Below are positions 1 to 7,384 of a DNA stretch of 64,000 nucleotides, in pieces. Position numbers and translations under genes: made by a program. Below the pieces are notes generated by a model that was given only the letters and a program-made list of their open reading frames with translations, did not search any database and was not told the origin of the DNA. Location: the NCBI RefSeq assembly GCF_019924635.1, contig NZ_CP065037.1, forward strand, positions 3,658,001 to 3,722,000. The letters run 5' to 3'. Origin of the DNA: Leifsonia sp. ZF2019 (lineage in GTDB: Bacteria; Actinomycetota; Actinomycetes; Actinomycetales; Microbacteriaceae). How positions within the stretch are numbered: the first letter of the stretch is position 1; each line of letters starts with the position of its first letter.

Positions 1-47
1 GAGCAGGAGTGCAGCAGCAGACGCGGATTCGGTGCGTGGTTGTCCAT
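1..47 (-). CDS. Possible 5' end of a gene running off the left edge
   Basis: Reading leftwards from an ATG at 47-45 the frame stays open to the window edge, giving about 15 residues (MDNHAPNPRLLLHSC). The product cannot be recognised. A short perfect palindrome lies directly upstream at 52-68, as expected for a promoter region. The evidence is only a start codon plus an open frame, so this may be chance. Confidence 0.25.
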   Translation of the reverse strand, partial: MDNHAPNPRLLLHSC

Positions 48-51
48 CAGT

Positions 52-68
52 GCGCACGTATCGTGCGC
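52..68. promoter_or_regulatory. Perfect 7+3+7 palindrome at the left edge
   Basis: GCGCACG-TAT-CGTGCGC is a perfect inverted repeat between the 3' end of the XRE/cupin regulator (ends at 97) and a possible leftward start codon at 47. It could be an operator for the left-edge gene or a short terminator hairpin for the regulator. Confidence 0.3.
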
Positions 69-96
69 TGCCGTCGCACCCAACGGCGGCGACTGC

Positions 97-657
97 TCAC
101 GAGACCACGAGCCGGACGAAGCGCACCCCCTCGTCCCCGGCCGCCGCGTAGGAGTAGCGCTGCGCACTGGAGTAGATGACGTGGTCGCCCGCTCCGAGCT
201 CCGAGACACCGTCCTCCCGCTCGATCACGAGGCGGCCGGCGGTCACGAAGACGATCTCGTGCCAGCCGGCCGGATCGGGCTCGGCGTCGTAGCGGTCGCC
301 CGCGGCGAGCGCCCAGGTCCACAGCTGTGCGTCGGCGCGGGCGGGCACGGCTCCGACCAGCGCGGCGACACTCTCCGTCGAGGCACCGCGCCAGGCGACC
401 GCGTTGACCGCGATCGCCGGGGCCGACGGCTCGGCGACGAGCGTGACGAAGTCGGTGTCCAGCGCCGCGGCGATGCGGTCGAGCCCGGAGAGGCTGATGT
501 TGGCCTCCCCCGCCTCCAGGTTGATGATCGTGCGACGGCTGATCCCGGAGCGGTCGGCGAGAGCCGCCTGACTGAGTCCGTGCTCCTGGCGGAGGCGGCG
601 GAGGTTGCCGGCGACGTGGGCGAGGACATCCGAGCCGTGCTCTGGCATGTGCACCAT
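97..657 (-). CDS. XRE-family HTH regulator with C-terminal cupin domain
   Basis: Cytoplasmic one-component regulator of 186 residues. An XRE helix-turn-helix lies at about residues 14-70 (LRQEHGLSQAALADRSGISR, then an NLEAGEANIS turn). A small cupin-type sensor domain follows at about residues 105-180. This is the usual HTH-plus-cupin layout. The start at 657 was chosen because a -10 box TATGGT (669-664, minus strand) lies exactly 6 bases before that ATG, the spacing of a leaderless actinobacterial transcript; an ATG at 648 is the alternative. The gene is divergent from an EamA-type exporter 22 bases away, and a large dyad covers the gap, so autorepression together with control of the exporter is the natural inference. 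The ligand is unknown. Confidence 0.85.
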   Translation of the reverse strand: MVHMPEHGSDVLAHVAGNLRRLRQEHGLSQAALADRSGISRRTIINLEAGEANISLSGLDRIAAALDTDFVTLVAEPSAPAIAVNAVAWRGASTESVAALVGAVPARADAQLWTWALAAGDRYDAEPDPAGWHEIVFVTAGRLVIEREDGVSELGAGDHVIYSSAQRYSYAAAGDEGVRFVRLVVS

Positions 658-687
658 TCTGCACCATAGAATGTGCAGGATGCTGCA
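650..687. promoter_or_regulatory. Four-half-site dyad operator with two overlapping -10 boxes
   Basis: TGCA elements start at 650, 660, 674 and 684 and are symmetric about 668.5. The left arm TGCACCATTCTGCAC (650-664) matches the inverse of the right arm (673-687) at 13 of 15 positions. The dyad centre carries TAGAAT (667-672, plus) 7 bases before the exporter ATG at 680, and TATGGT (669-664, minus) 6 bases before the regulator ATG at 657. One bound protein would block both promoters and both starts. Confidence 0.65.
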
Positions 688-1645
688 CACGCCCGTTGAG
701 AGCCGCGAACCCGCGCGGCGACGCCTCCCCATCAGCCGCCAGGAGGGCGCGCTGCTGGGGATCACCGCACTGTGGGGCTCGACCTTTCTCATCGTGCATC
801 TCGCCATGCAGCACAGCGGTCCGTGGTTCTTCGTCGGCCTGCGCTTCGCGGTCGCCGGGCTGGTCGGCATCGTCGTGTTCCACCGCGCCCTGCGCGGGAT
901 GCGCTGGCGCGACGTGGGGGCGGGCGCCGCGATCGGCTTCTCGATCGCGCTGGGCTACGGCCTGCAGACGATGGGCCTGCAGACGATCAGCAGCAGCACC
1001 TCCGCCTTCATCACCGCGCTCTACGTGCCGCTCGTGCCCCTGCTGCAGTGGCTCGTGTTCCGCCGCGCGCCACGCGCGCTCACCCTGGTCGGCGTCGCGC
1101 TCGCCTTCGTCGGTCTGCTGCTGCTCGCCGGACCGGACGCGCTGACCATCGGCCTCGGCTGGGGCGAGATCGCCACCCTCATCAGCACGCTGCCGATCGC
1201 GGCGGAGATCCTGCTGATCGGATTCTTCGCGAAGTCGGTGGACGCCGGGCGCGTCACCGTCGTGCAGCTGCTCGTCGCGGGGGCGGTCGGCTTCATCGCC
1301 ATGCCGTTCGCCGGAGAGGCCGCGCCGTCCTTCTCGTGGGCCTGGCTGCTGCCCGGCATCGGCCTCGGCGTCGCGAGCTGCGTCATCCAGCTCACGATGA
1401 ACTGGGCGCAGCGTTCGGTCTCGCCGACCCGGGCGACCATAATCTACGCCGGAGAGCCGGTGTGGGCAGGCCTCATCGGACGCATCGCGGGCGACCGCCT
1501 CCCGCCGATCGCGATCGCCGGGGCCTGCCTCATCGTCGCCGGTGTCATCGTGAGCGAACTGCGGCCCGGGAGGCGGAGGGCCGCCGATCCCGCCCCCGCC
1601 GCTCCCTCGTCCTCCGGCGCGGACCCGCAGCCCGACCTCGGCTAG
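680..1645 (+). CDS. EamA/DMT-family inner-membrane transporter
   Basis: Predicted drug/metabolite transporter of 321 residues with about ten hydrophobic helices in two EamA repeats (about residues 21-155 and 165-300). It contains the family-typical segment GITALWGSTFLIVHLAMQ near the N-terminus. DMT carriers usually export amino acids, metabolites or drugs; the substrate here cannot be read from sequence. The ATG at 680 is preferred over one at 671 because TAGAAT (667-672) sits 7 bases upstream, consistent with a leaderless mRNA, and there is no Shine-Dalgarno sequence. Sharing a dyad operator with the adjacent cupin regulator suggests induction by a small molecule sensed by that regulator. 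The C-terminus is a short Arg/Pro/Ala-rich cytoplasmic tail. Confidence 0.85.
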   Translation: MLHTPVESREPARRRLPISRQEGALLGITALWGSTFLIVHLAMQHSGPWFFVGLRFAVAGLVGIVVFHRALRGMRWRDVGAGAAIGFSIALGYGLQTMGLQTISSSTSAFITALYVPLVPLLQWLVFRRAPRALTLVGVALAFVGLLLLAGPDALTIGLGWGEIATLISTLPIAAEILLIGFFAKSVDAGRVTVVQLLVAGAVGFIAMPFAGEAAPSFSWAWLLPGIGLGVASCVIQLTMNWAQRSVSPTRATIIYAGEPVWAGLIGRIAGDRLPPIAIAGACLIVAGVIVSELRPGRRRAADPAPAAPSSSGADPQPDLG

Positions 1646-1687
1646 ACTCCGGCGCGCGGGCGTCTCCTGCCCGCGGAAGGAGCTCGG

Positions 1688-2635
1688 ATGACCGCCCGGG
1701 ACCATCGCGTCGCCGTCCTCGTGCTCGAGGGCGCGAAGCCGCTCGACGTCGGAATCCCGTCCCAAGTGTTCGCCCACCGGCCGAGCATGCCGTACGAGGT
1801 GCACGTGTGCGGCGCCGAACCGGGCCTCGTCACCGGCGGCGACGGACTCTCGTACCACGTCGCCGACGGGCTCGGCGCGCTGGAGTGGGCCGACACCGTC
1901 TTCGTGCCCGGCTACCGCGAGCCCGCGCGCACCGAGCCTCCCGCCGCCGTCGTCGAGGCGCTGCGCCGAGCCCACGACCGCGGCGCCCGCCTGGCCGCCA
2001 TCTCGACCGGCGCGTTCGCGCTGGCCGCGACGGGGCTGCTCGACGGCCGCCGCGCCACCACGCACTGGCATTACACGCGCGCCCTCGCCGAACGGCACCC
2101 CTCGATCCGGGTCGACGAGAACGTGCTCTTCGTCGACGAGGGCGACGTCCTGACCTCGGCGGGCGCCGCCTCCGGGATCGACCTGTGCCTGCACCTCGTG
2201 CGACGCGACCACGGCGTCGCCCTGTCCAACCGTGTCGCACGCCGCCTCGTCGCCGCGCCGTACCGCAGTGGAGGCCAGGCGCAGTACGTTCCGCGCAGCG
2301 TCCCCGAGCCCTTGGGCGACCTGTTCGCGGAGACACGGGAGTGGGCGCTCGGCCGGCTCGCGGAGCCGATCGCGCTGGCCGATCTCGCCCGCAACGCCAA
2401 CGTCTCGGAGCGCACCTTCTCGCGCCGCTTCGTCGAAGACACCGGCTACACGCCGATGCAGTGGGTGCTGCGAGCCCGCGTCGACCTCGCACGCGAGCTG
2501 CTCGAACGCAGCGATCTCGGTGTGGAGCAGATCGCCCACCGGGTCGGCCTCGGCACCGGCGCCAACCTCCGCCTGCACTTCCACCGCATCCTCGGCACCT
2601 CCCCCACCGACTACCGCCACACCTTCTCCGCCTAA
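1688..2635 (+). CDS. GlxA-type transcriptional regulator (DJ-1/PfpI plus AraC HTH)
   Basis: A 315-residue regulator with an N-terminal class-I glutamine-amidotransferase/DJ-1-like domain (about residues 8-185) and a C-terminal AraC-type double HTH (about 215-312; SERTFSRRFVEDTGYTPMQW and the GLGTGANLRLHF second helix pair). At the position where many homologues have Cys in a CTGAF motif, this protein reads ISTGAFALAATGLLDGRR, so the nucleophile position appears to be Ser. The domain is therefore probably a sensor rather than an enzyme. A clear Shine-Dalgarno GGAAGGAG (1675-1682) sets the start. The gene stands alone, 42 bases after the EamA gene. The target is unknown. Confidence 0.85.
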   Translation: MTARDHRVAVLVLEGAKPLDVGIPSQVFAHRPSMPYEVHVCGAEPGLVTGGDGLSYHVADGLGALEWADTVFVPGYREPARTEPPAAVVEALRRAHDRGARLAAISTGAFALAATGLLDGRRATTHWHYTRALAERHPSIRVDENVLFVDEGDVLTSAGAASGIDLCLHLVRRDHGVALSNRVARRLVAAPYRSGGQAQYVPRSVPEPLGDLFAETREWALGRLAEPIALADLARNANVSERTFSRRFVEDTGYTPMQWVLRARVDLARELLERSDLGVEQIAHRVGLGTGANLRLHFHRILGTSPTDYRHTFSA

Positions 2636-2681
2636 CCCCCCTCCCCCTCCCCTCCCCTCCCCTCCCCCCAGACGGCACAGC

Positions 2682-2740
2682 GAGGCGGCTCGAAATCGCA
2701 CGAAAAGCTCCGAGGCGGCGCACTATTCGCCGCCTCGACG
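2682..2740. repeat. Intergenic palindromic element, family C copy 1
   Basis: An element of about 59 bases starts GAGGCGGCTCGAAATCGCAC and ends in a perfect 10-base hairpin CGAGGCGGCG-cactatt-CGCCGCCTCG (2711-2737). About 49 of 59 positions match the copy at 26824-26882, and a diverged inverted copy lies at 62103-62162. It lies downstream of the GlxA-type gene and upstream of gap, after a C-rich CCCCT-type stretch at 2636-2670. It may act as a terminator or be a mobile palindromic repeat. Confidence 0.65.
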
Positions 2741-2881
2741 TCGCAGGGTGCGGATGGGTGGCGGGATGCTTGGGCGCAGTGGCGAGGACCGTGGCGGGAT
2801 GCTTGCGGGAGGTGTCCACGCAGCCACTTTCGTGGCGCACGCGGAGTGCTGACGATGGAAGGCGCAACGAAAGGACTCCCC

Positions 2882-3880
2882 ATGACCCGCATCGCCGTCA
2901 ACGGCTTCGGCCGCATCGGACGAAACACCCTCCGCGCCCTCCTCGAGCGTGACACCGACCTCGAGGTCGTCGCCGTCAACGACCTGACCGCGCCCGACGC
3001 CCTCGCCCAGCTCCTCCGGTTCGACAGCTCGCTCGGCCGCCTCGGCCGCCCGGTCGAGGTCGACGGCAGCGCCCTCGTCGTCGACGGCCGCCGCATCGAG
3101 GTGCTCGCCGAGCGCGACCCCGAGAACCTGCCGTGGGCGGAGCTCGGCGTCGAGATCGTGCTGGAGGCCACGGGCCGCTTCACGTCCGCCGAGGCCGCCC
3201 GCGCCCACCTGCGCGCGGGCGCCGAGCGCGTGCTGGTGAGCGCCCCGTCCGACGGCGCCGACGTCACCCTCGCCTACGGCGTGAACACGGACGCGTACGA
3301 CCCGGCCGCGCACACCATCGTCTCCAACGCCTCCTGCACCACGAACGCCCTCGCACCGCTGGCGAAGGTGCTGGACGACCTCGCGGGCATCGAACACGGC
3401 TTCATGACGACCGTGCACGCCTACACGCAGGAGCAGAACCTCCAGGACGGCCCGCACCGCGACCCGCGCCGCGCCCGCGCGGCCGGCGTCAACATCGTGC
3501 CCACCACGACCGGAGCCGCCAAGGCGATCGGCCTGGTGCTCCCGGGCCTCGATGGCAAGCTGTCGGGCGACTCCATCCGCGTGCCCGTCCCGGTCGGCTC
3601 GATCGTCGAGCTCAACACGACGGTCGCCCGCGAGGTCACCCGCGACGAGGTGCTCGCCGCCTACCGTGCCGCCGCCGAGGGTTCGCTGGCCGGCATCCTG
3701 GAGTACTCGGAGGACCCGCTGGTCTCCAGCGACATCACCGGGCAGCCCGCGTCCTCCATCTTCGACTCCGCGCTCACCCGCGTGGACGGCAAGCACGTGA
3801 AGGTCGTCGCCTGGTACGACAACGAGTGGGGCTTCTCCAACCGCGTCGTCGACACCCTCACCCTCCTCGCCCGGTCCTGA
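2882..3880 (+). CDS. gap: Type I glyceraldehyde-3-phosphate dehydrogenase
   Basis: A 332-residue cytoplasmic glycolytic enzyme oxidising glyceraldehyde-3-phosphate to 1,3-bisphosphoglycerate with NAD. The N-terminal Rossmann motif is NGFGRIGRN. The catalytic cysteine is Cys152 in SNASCTTNALAPL, followed by the expected HAYT segment, the VPTTTGAAKA phosphate-binding stretch and the WYDNEWGFSNR C-terminal signature. Length is normal for the family. The ATG at 2882 has AAAGGA about 10 bases upstream; an in-frame ATG at 2846 would add residues not seen in the family. No pgk or tpi is adjacent, unlike the classic gap-pgk-tpi operon, so this may be a second, stand-alone GAPDH. A strong hairpin follows at 3889. 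Confidence 0.95.
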   Translation: MTRIAVNGFGRIGRNTLRALLERDTDLEVVAVNDLTAPDALAQLLRFDSSLGRLGRPVEVDGSALVVDGRRIEVLAERDPENLPWAELGVEIVLEATGRFTSAEAARAHLRAGAERVLVSAPSDGADVTLAYGVNTDAYDPAAHTIVSNASCTTNALAPLAKVLDDLAGIEHGFMTTVHAYTQEQNLQDGPHRDPRRARAAGVNIVPTTTGAAKAIGLVLPGLDGKLSGDSIRVPVPVGSIVELNTTVAREVTRDEVLAAYRAAAEGSLAGILEYSEDPLVSSDITGQPASSIFDSALTRVDGKHVKVVAWYDNEWGFSNRVVDTLTLLARS

Positions 3881-3888
3881 TCCGTCTT

Positions 3889-3950
3889 GCGAGACGTGAG
3901 TCGTTGCGGGGTGGAGGCACGTCCTCACCCGCAACGACTCACGTCTTGCG
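3889..3950. repeat. Long hairpin, family B copy 1 (terminator-like) downstream of gap
   Basis: The arms contain a perfect 19-base match, AGACGTGAGTCGTTGCGGG and its complement, around a 17-base loop. It begins nine bases after the gap stop codon. No clear T-run follows. A related copy lies at 28995-29055. Termination of gap transcripts is likely. Confidence 0.65.
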
Positions 3951-3960
3951 GCCGGTCTGT

Positions 3961-3966
3961 TAGCGT
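3961..3966 (+). promoter_or_regulatory. -10 box of a probable leaderless transcript
   Basis: TAGCGT ends 7 bases before the GTG at 3974 and no Shine-Dalgarno is present. This supports the chosen start and independent transcription of the kinase-like gene. No convincing -35 is visible. Confidence 0.5.
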
Positions 3967-3973
3967 CGAGCGG

Positions 3974-4885
3974 GTGCACTCAGGATCCACTCCGACGGCG
4001 GACATCGCCGCCGACGCCACGCTCGTCGCGCGCATGATCGCCGAGCAGCACCCCGATCTCGCCGGCCCGCTGCGGCTGGTCTCCGACGGGTGGGACAACC
4101 GCATCTTCCGGCTCGGCGACGACCTCGCGGTCCGCGTGCCGCGGCGGGAGGCCGCCGCCCACCTCATCGAGCACGAGCAACGCGTCCTCGCCGCGATCGC
4201 CGAGCGCGTCGCCGTCCCCGTCCCCGCCCCCGTGCGCGTCGGCGTGCCGAGCGTGACCTTCCCCTGGCCGTGGAGCATCGCCCGCTGGCTGGAGGGGGTC
4301 GACGGCGCATCGGTCGACGCCTCCGCCCGCGCCGTGATCGCGGAGCCGCTGGCGGGCTTCCTGCGCGCTGTGCACATCCCCGCGCCCGCCGATGCGCCAG
4401 TCAACCCGGTCCGCGGCGTTCCGCTCGCGACGCGCGACATCGCCGTCCGCGAGCGCCTGGCGATGCTCGCCGCCCGCCCTGACACCGTGGCCTCCACCGA
4501 CGCCCTGCTCGCCGTGTGGGAGGACGCGCTGGCCGCTCCGCTGTGGACCGGGCCGGCGCTCTGGCTGCACGGCGACCCCCACCCCGGCAATCTCCTGCTC
4601 CGCACCGACGCCAGTGGCACCGTGGAGGGCCTCGCCGCGGTCATCGATTTCGGGGACGTGACCGCCGGCGACCCGGCGACCGATCTCGCGACGGCCTGGC
4701 TCACCTTCGACGCACCGGCCCGCGCCGAGTTCCGGGAGACGCTGGACGGCTCCGTCGACGAGGCGACGTGGCGACGCGCACGCGGCTGGGCGGTCATCAT
4801 GGGCACGGCACTGGCGGCGAACTCCGACGACAGCCCGCGCATGGCGTCCCTCGGCCGGCACGCGCTGGCACAGCTGACCGGCTGA
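3974..4885 (+). CDS. Aminoglycoside phosphotransferase-family kinase
   Basis: A 303-residue protein of the APH/choline-kinase fold. It shows an N-lobe with GWDNRIFRLGDDLAVRVPRR, the catalytic loop LHGDPHPGNLL (about residues 198-208, with the expected Asp and Asn), and the metal-binding VIDFGDVTAGDPATDLA. The GTG at 3974 was chosen from its position after TAGCGT; upstream codons in frame run through the gap terminator hairpin. Family members phosphorylate aminoglycosides or small metabolites such as sugars or homoserine, and the sequence alone does not prove resistance. It is convergent with the helicase gene, with a shared terminator between them. Confidence 0.85.
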   Translation: MHSGSTPTADIAADATLVARMIAEQHPDLAGPLRLVSDGWDNRIFRLGDDLAVRVPRREAAAHLIEHEQRVLAAIAERVAVPVPAPVRVGVPSVTFPWPWSIARWLEGVDGASVDASARAVIAEPLAGFLRAVHIPAPADAPVNPVRGVPLATRDIAVRERLAMLAARPDTVASTDALLAVWEDALAAPLWTGPALWLHGDPHPGNLLLRTDASGTVEGLAAVIDFGDVTAGDPATDLATAWLTFDAPARAEFRETLDGSVDEATWRRARGWAVIMGTALAANSDDSPRMASLGRHALAQLTG

Positions 4886-4905
4886 CCGCCGGCCGCCCGC
4901 AACAC

Positions 4906-4957
4906 AGGAGCCCCCGCCCACCGCTCAGCAGACGCTGCGCGACGGACGGGGGCTCCG
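4906..4957. terminator. Bidirectional terminator hairpin
   Basis: GGAGCCCCCG (4907-4916) pairs perfectly with CGGGGGCTCC (4947-4956) between two convergent genes ending at 4885 (plus) and 4974 (minus). Confidence 0.6.
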
Positions 4958-4973
4958 CGCTTCGGGCCTCCGC

Positions 4974-7118
4974 TTACGCGTCGGCCCCGGCGAGCGCGGA
5001 CGCCTGGGCGAGGTCGGTGACCAGCTGATCGCCCGGGATGACCGGGACGAACTCGGCCTCGATCTCGGCGCGGTCGAGCAGGTCGTTCATGCGGCGCTGG
5101 CGCTGGCGCGGGATGAGCGTCACGACCGTGCCCTGCTTGCCGGCGCGGCCGGTGCGGCCGGAGCGGTGCAGATAGGTCTTGTACTCGTCCGGCGCATCGG
5201 CCTGGATGACCAGGTCGATGTCGTCCACGTGGATGCCGCGGGCGGCGACGTCCGTCGCGACGAGCACGTTGACGCGGCCGCTCGTCAGCTGCTGCAGGTT
5301 GCGGGTGCGCCGGGACTGGTTGAGGTCGCCGTGGAGGCTGACCGCGGGGATGCCCGCGTCGTCCAGCTGGTCCGCCAGCATCTCGGCGAAGGCGCGGGTA
5401 CGGGCGAAGATCAGCGTCTTGCCCTCGCGGTCGGCGAGCTGCTCGATGATGGCCGGCTTGTCACGGTGCTCGATCACGAGCACGCGGTGATCGATGGTGG
5501 AGGACGCCTGGTCCTCCCCCGCGACCTCGTGCACGGCGGGCTCGACGAGGAACTCGTCGACGAGCTGGGCGACCCCGGTGTCGAGGGTCGCCGAGAAGAG
5601 CAGCTTCTGGCCGCCCTCGGCGGTCTCGCGCAGGATGCGCTGCACCGGCTCGAGGAAGCCGAGGTCGCACATGTGGTCGGCCTCGTCGAGGACGCTGATG
5701 ACGACCTGGCTGAGGTCGAGACGACCCTGCTCCACGAGGTCCTCGATGCGGCCCGGGGTGCCGATCACGATGTCGACGCCGCGCTGAAGGGCACCGACCT
5801 GACGGCCCTGCGGCACGCCGCCGTAGATCTGGGTGGTGAAGAGGCCGACGCTGCGGGCGATCGGCTGCACCGTGCGGTCGATCTGGAGGGCCAGCTCGCG
5901 GGTGGGGGCGAGGATCAGGGCGCGCGGGGCGCGTCCGATCTGGCGCTTGCCGCCCGACTTGCCCGACTCCGCCCAGAGCTGCATGAGGCGCTCGACCAGA
6001 GGGGCGCCGAAGGCGATCGTCTTGCCGGAGCCGGTGCGGCCGCGGCCGAGCACGTCCTTGCCGGACATCACGTCGGGGGCTGTGGCGGCCTGGATCGGGA
6101 ACGGCCTCTCGGCGCCGAGCTCGGCGAGGGCGCGCACGACGTTGCCGCCGAAGCCCAGGTCGGCGAAGGTCACGCCGTCGACGTCCTCCGCCTGGATGGC
6201 GTCGGCCTCGAGCCGCTCGAGCACGACGTCGTCCTGCGCGTTGTAGGCGGGCTTGCCGTCGCGGGACGGAAAGAAGGAGGAGTCGCGACGCGGGGCACGG
6301 TCGCCGCGGTCGTCGGACGAACGACGCGGACGGTCGTCGTACTCGCGACGCGGCCGCTCGGCGCGGTCGTCGAAGGAACGTCGCGGGCGGTCGGAGAAGT
6401 CGCGACGCGGGCGGTCGGAGAAGTCGCGACGCGGGCGCTCGGCGCGGTCGCCGCGGTCGTCGAACGAACGACGCGGACGGTCGTCCTCGCGACGCGGGCG
6501 CTCGGCACGGTCGTCGAACGAACGGCGGGGACGGTCGTCATAGTCGCGACGCGGGGCACGGTCGCCGCGGTCGTCCAACGAACGACGGGGACGGTCGTCC
6601 TCGCGACGCGGGCGCTCGGCACGGTCGTCGAACGAACGGCGCATGCGGTCGGCACGGTCGTCCGCCGTGCGGCGCGGACGGTCGTCGTACTCGCGACGCG
6701 GAGCACGGTCGCCCCGGTCGTCGAAGGAACGACGTGGGCGGTCGTCGTACTCGCGACGCGGGGCCCGGTCGCCCCGGTCGTCGAACGACCGACGCGGGCG
6801 GTCGTCGTCGCGGCGCGGCCGGTCATCGCGGCCGGCGCGACCGCGGTTGTCCCACTCGCGCTCGGTGCGGCGGGCGTCTTTGCCGCGGGGCTCCCAGTTC
6901 GGGCGCTCTCCGCGACCACGGCCGCCGGCGCTGTCGGAGGCATCACGGGTGCCGTAGACGGAACGGCCGCGCTCGGCACTCGCGCCGCGCTTGGCCCGGT
7001 CGTCGGCGGACCAGCGGGCCTTCTTGCCCGCGGTCTGCTCCTCGGGGCGATAACCGCGGTGCTTGGGGCTCTTGCTGCCGACCTGCTTGGGCCGGTCGTT
7101 CTTCTTGTACGGGGGCAT
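4974..7118 (-). CDS. DEAD-box RNA helicase with long Arg/Asp-rich N-terminal repeats
   Basis: A 714-residue ATP-dependent RNA helicase. The catalytic core occupies about residues 300-705 and carries the expected motifs: GRTGSGKT (near residue 358), PTRELALQ, TPGR, VLDEADHM (near 476), FSATLD, LIFARTR, ATDVAARGIHVDD and HRSGRTGRAG. It resembles DeaD/RhlE-type helicases of cold adaptation and ribosome assembly. The core follows a basic, disordered N-terminal region (about residues 55-280) of repeated RPRRSFDDRGDR/APRREYDDRP units, likely an RNA-binding or phase-separating tail. The ATG at 7118 is preceded by AGGAAG; an ATG 27 bases upstream lacks a ribosome-binding site. A 5' leader of over 100 bases with a hairpin is possible. 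It is convergent with the phosphotransferase gene. Confidence 0.93.
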   Translation of the reverse strand: MPPYKKNDRPKQVGSKSPKHRGYRPEEQTAGKKARWSADDRAKRGASAERGRSVYGTRDASDSAGGRGRGERPNWEPRGKDARRTEREWDNRGRAGRDDRPRRDDDRPRRSFDDRGDRAPRREYDDRPRRSFDDRGDRAPRREYDDRPRRTADDRADRMRRSFDDRAERPRREDDRPRRSLDDRGDRAPRRDYDDRPRRSFDDRAERPRREDDRPRRSFDDRGDRAERPRRDFSDRPRRDFSDRPRRSFDDRAERPRREYDDRPRRSSDDRGDRAPRRDSSFFPSRDGKPAYNAQDDVVLERLEADAIQAEDVDGVTFADLGFGGNVVRALAELGAERPFPIQAATAPDVMSGKDVLGRGRTGSGKTIAFGAPLVERLMQLWAESGKSGGKRQIGRAPRALILAPTRELALQIDRTVQPIARSVGLFTTQIYGGVPQGRQVGALQRGVDIVIGTPGRIEDLVEQGRLDLSQVVISVLDEADHMCDLGFLEPVQRILRETAEGGQKLLFSATLDTGVAQLVDEFLVEPAVHEVAGEDQASSTIDHRVLVIEHRDKPAIIEQLADREGKTLIFARTRAFAEMLADQLDDAGIPAVSLHGDLNQSRRTRNLQQLTSGRVNVLVATDVAARGIHVDDIDLVIQADAPDEYKTYLHRSGRTGRAGKQGTVVTLIPRQRQRRMNDLLDRAEIEAEFVPVIPGDQLVTDLAQASALAGADA
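6290..6820 (-). repeat. Degenerate tandem repeats inside the helicase gene
   Basis: The stretch encoding the N-terminal tail repeats units of roughly 27-60 bases built from GGTCGTCG, GAACGACG and CTCGCGACGCGG blocks, giving RPRR-(E/S)(Y/F)DDR peptides. Copies are similar enough for slippage or recombination to change repeat number between strains. Confidence 0.75.
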
Positions 7119-7384
7119 GCGTCGTTCTTCCTGGGTTGAGTTCAAGTGCGCGGCGGCGCGCTGAAGCGCACCGGGGATTCCCCGACGAACATCGTCCGGG
7201 GCCGTTCACATCGTGATTGTCCGCACCACCGATCGGGTGCGGAACCGGCCCGCTTGACTTACAAACCCATCCGCGCGCCACATGCGCGGTGCCAAGAGCC
7301 GACCGTTCAACGATACAGGATGGATGCTGGGAGCGGGCTGCCGATCCTCACGACCGCGGGCGACCTCCGGGGTATACAGGAGTC
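7119..7384. promoter_or_regulatory. Divergent promoter region between helicase and oxidoreductase
   Basis: This 266-base gap contains a perfect stem TCCGCACC-accgatcg-GGTGCGGA (7220-7243) that would lie in the helicase 5' leader, and a TTGACT box at 7254-7259 on the plus strand. GTATAC (7373-7378) and AGGAG precede the oxidoreductase start. I cannot assign exact transcription starts. Confidence 0.35.

Noticed and set aside
2636..2672. C-rich CTCCCC repeat tract as a functional element
   Set aside because: It is a simple low-complexity stretch between a stop codon and a family C element, with no pairing or conserved partner.
47..2701. Leftward open frame of 884 codons across the EamA and GlxA-type genes
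   Set aside because: It is antisense to two well-supported genes, Arg/Gly-rich and without any domain; long shadow frames are expected at about 70% GC.
3974..4885. Annotation as an aminoglycoside resistance gene
   Set aside because: The fold is right, but resistance enzymes cannot be separated from metabolic kinases on these motifs, and there is no mobile or resistance context.
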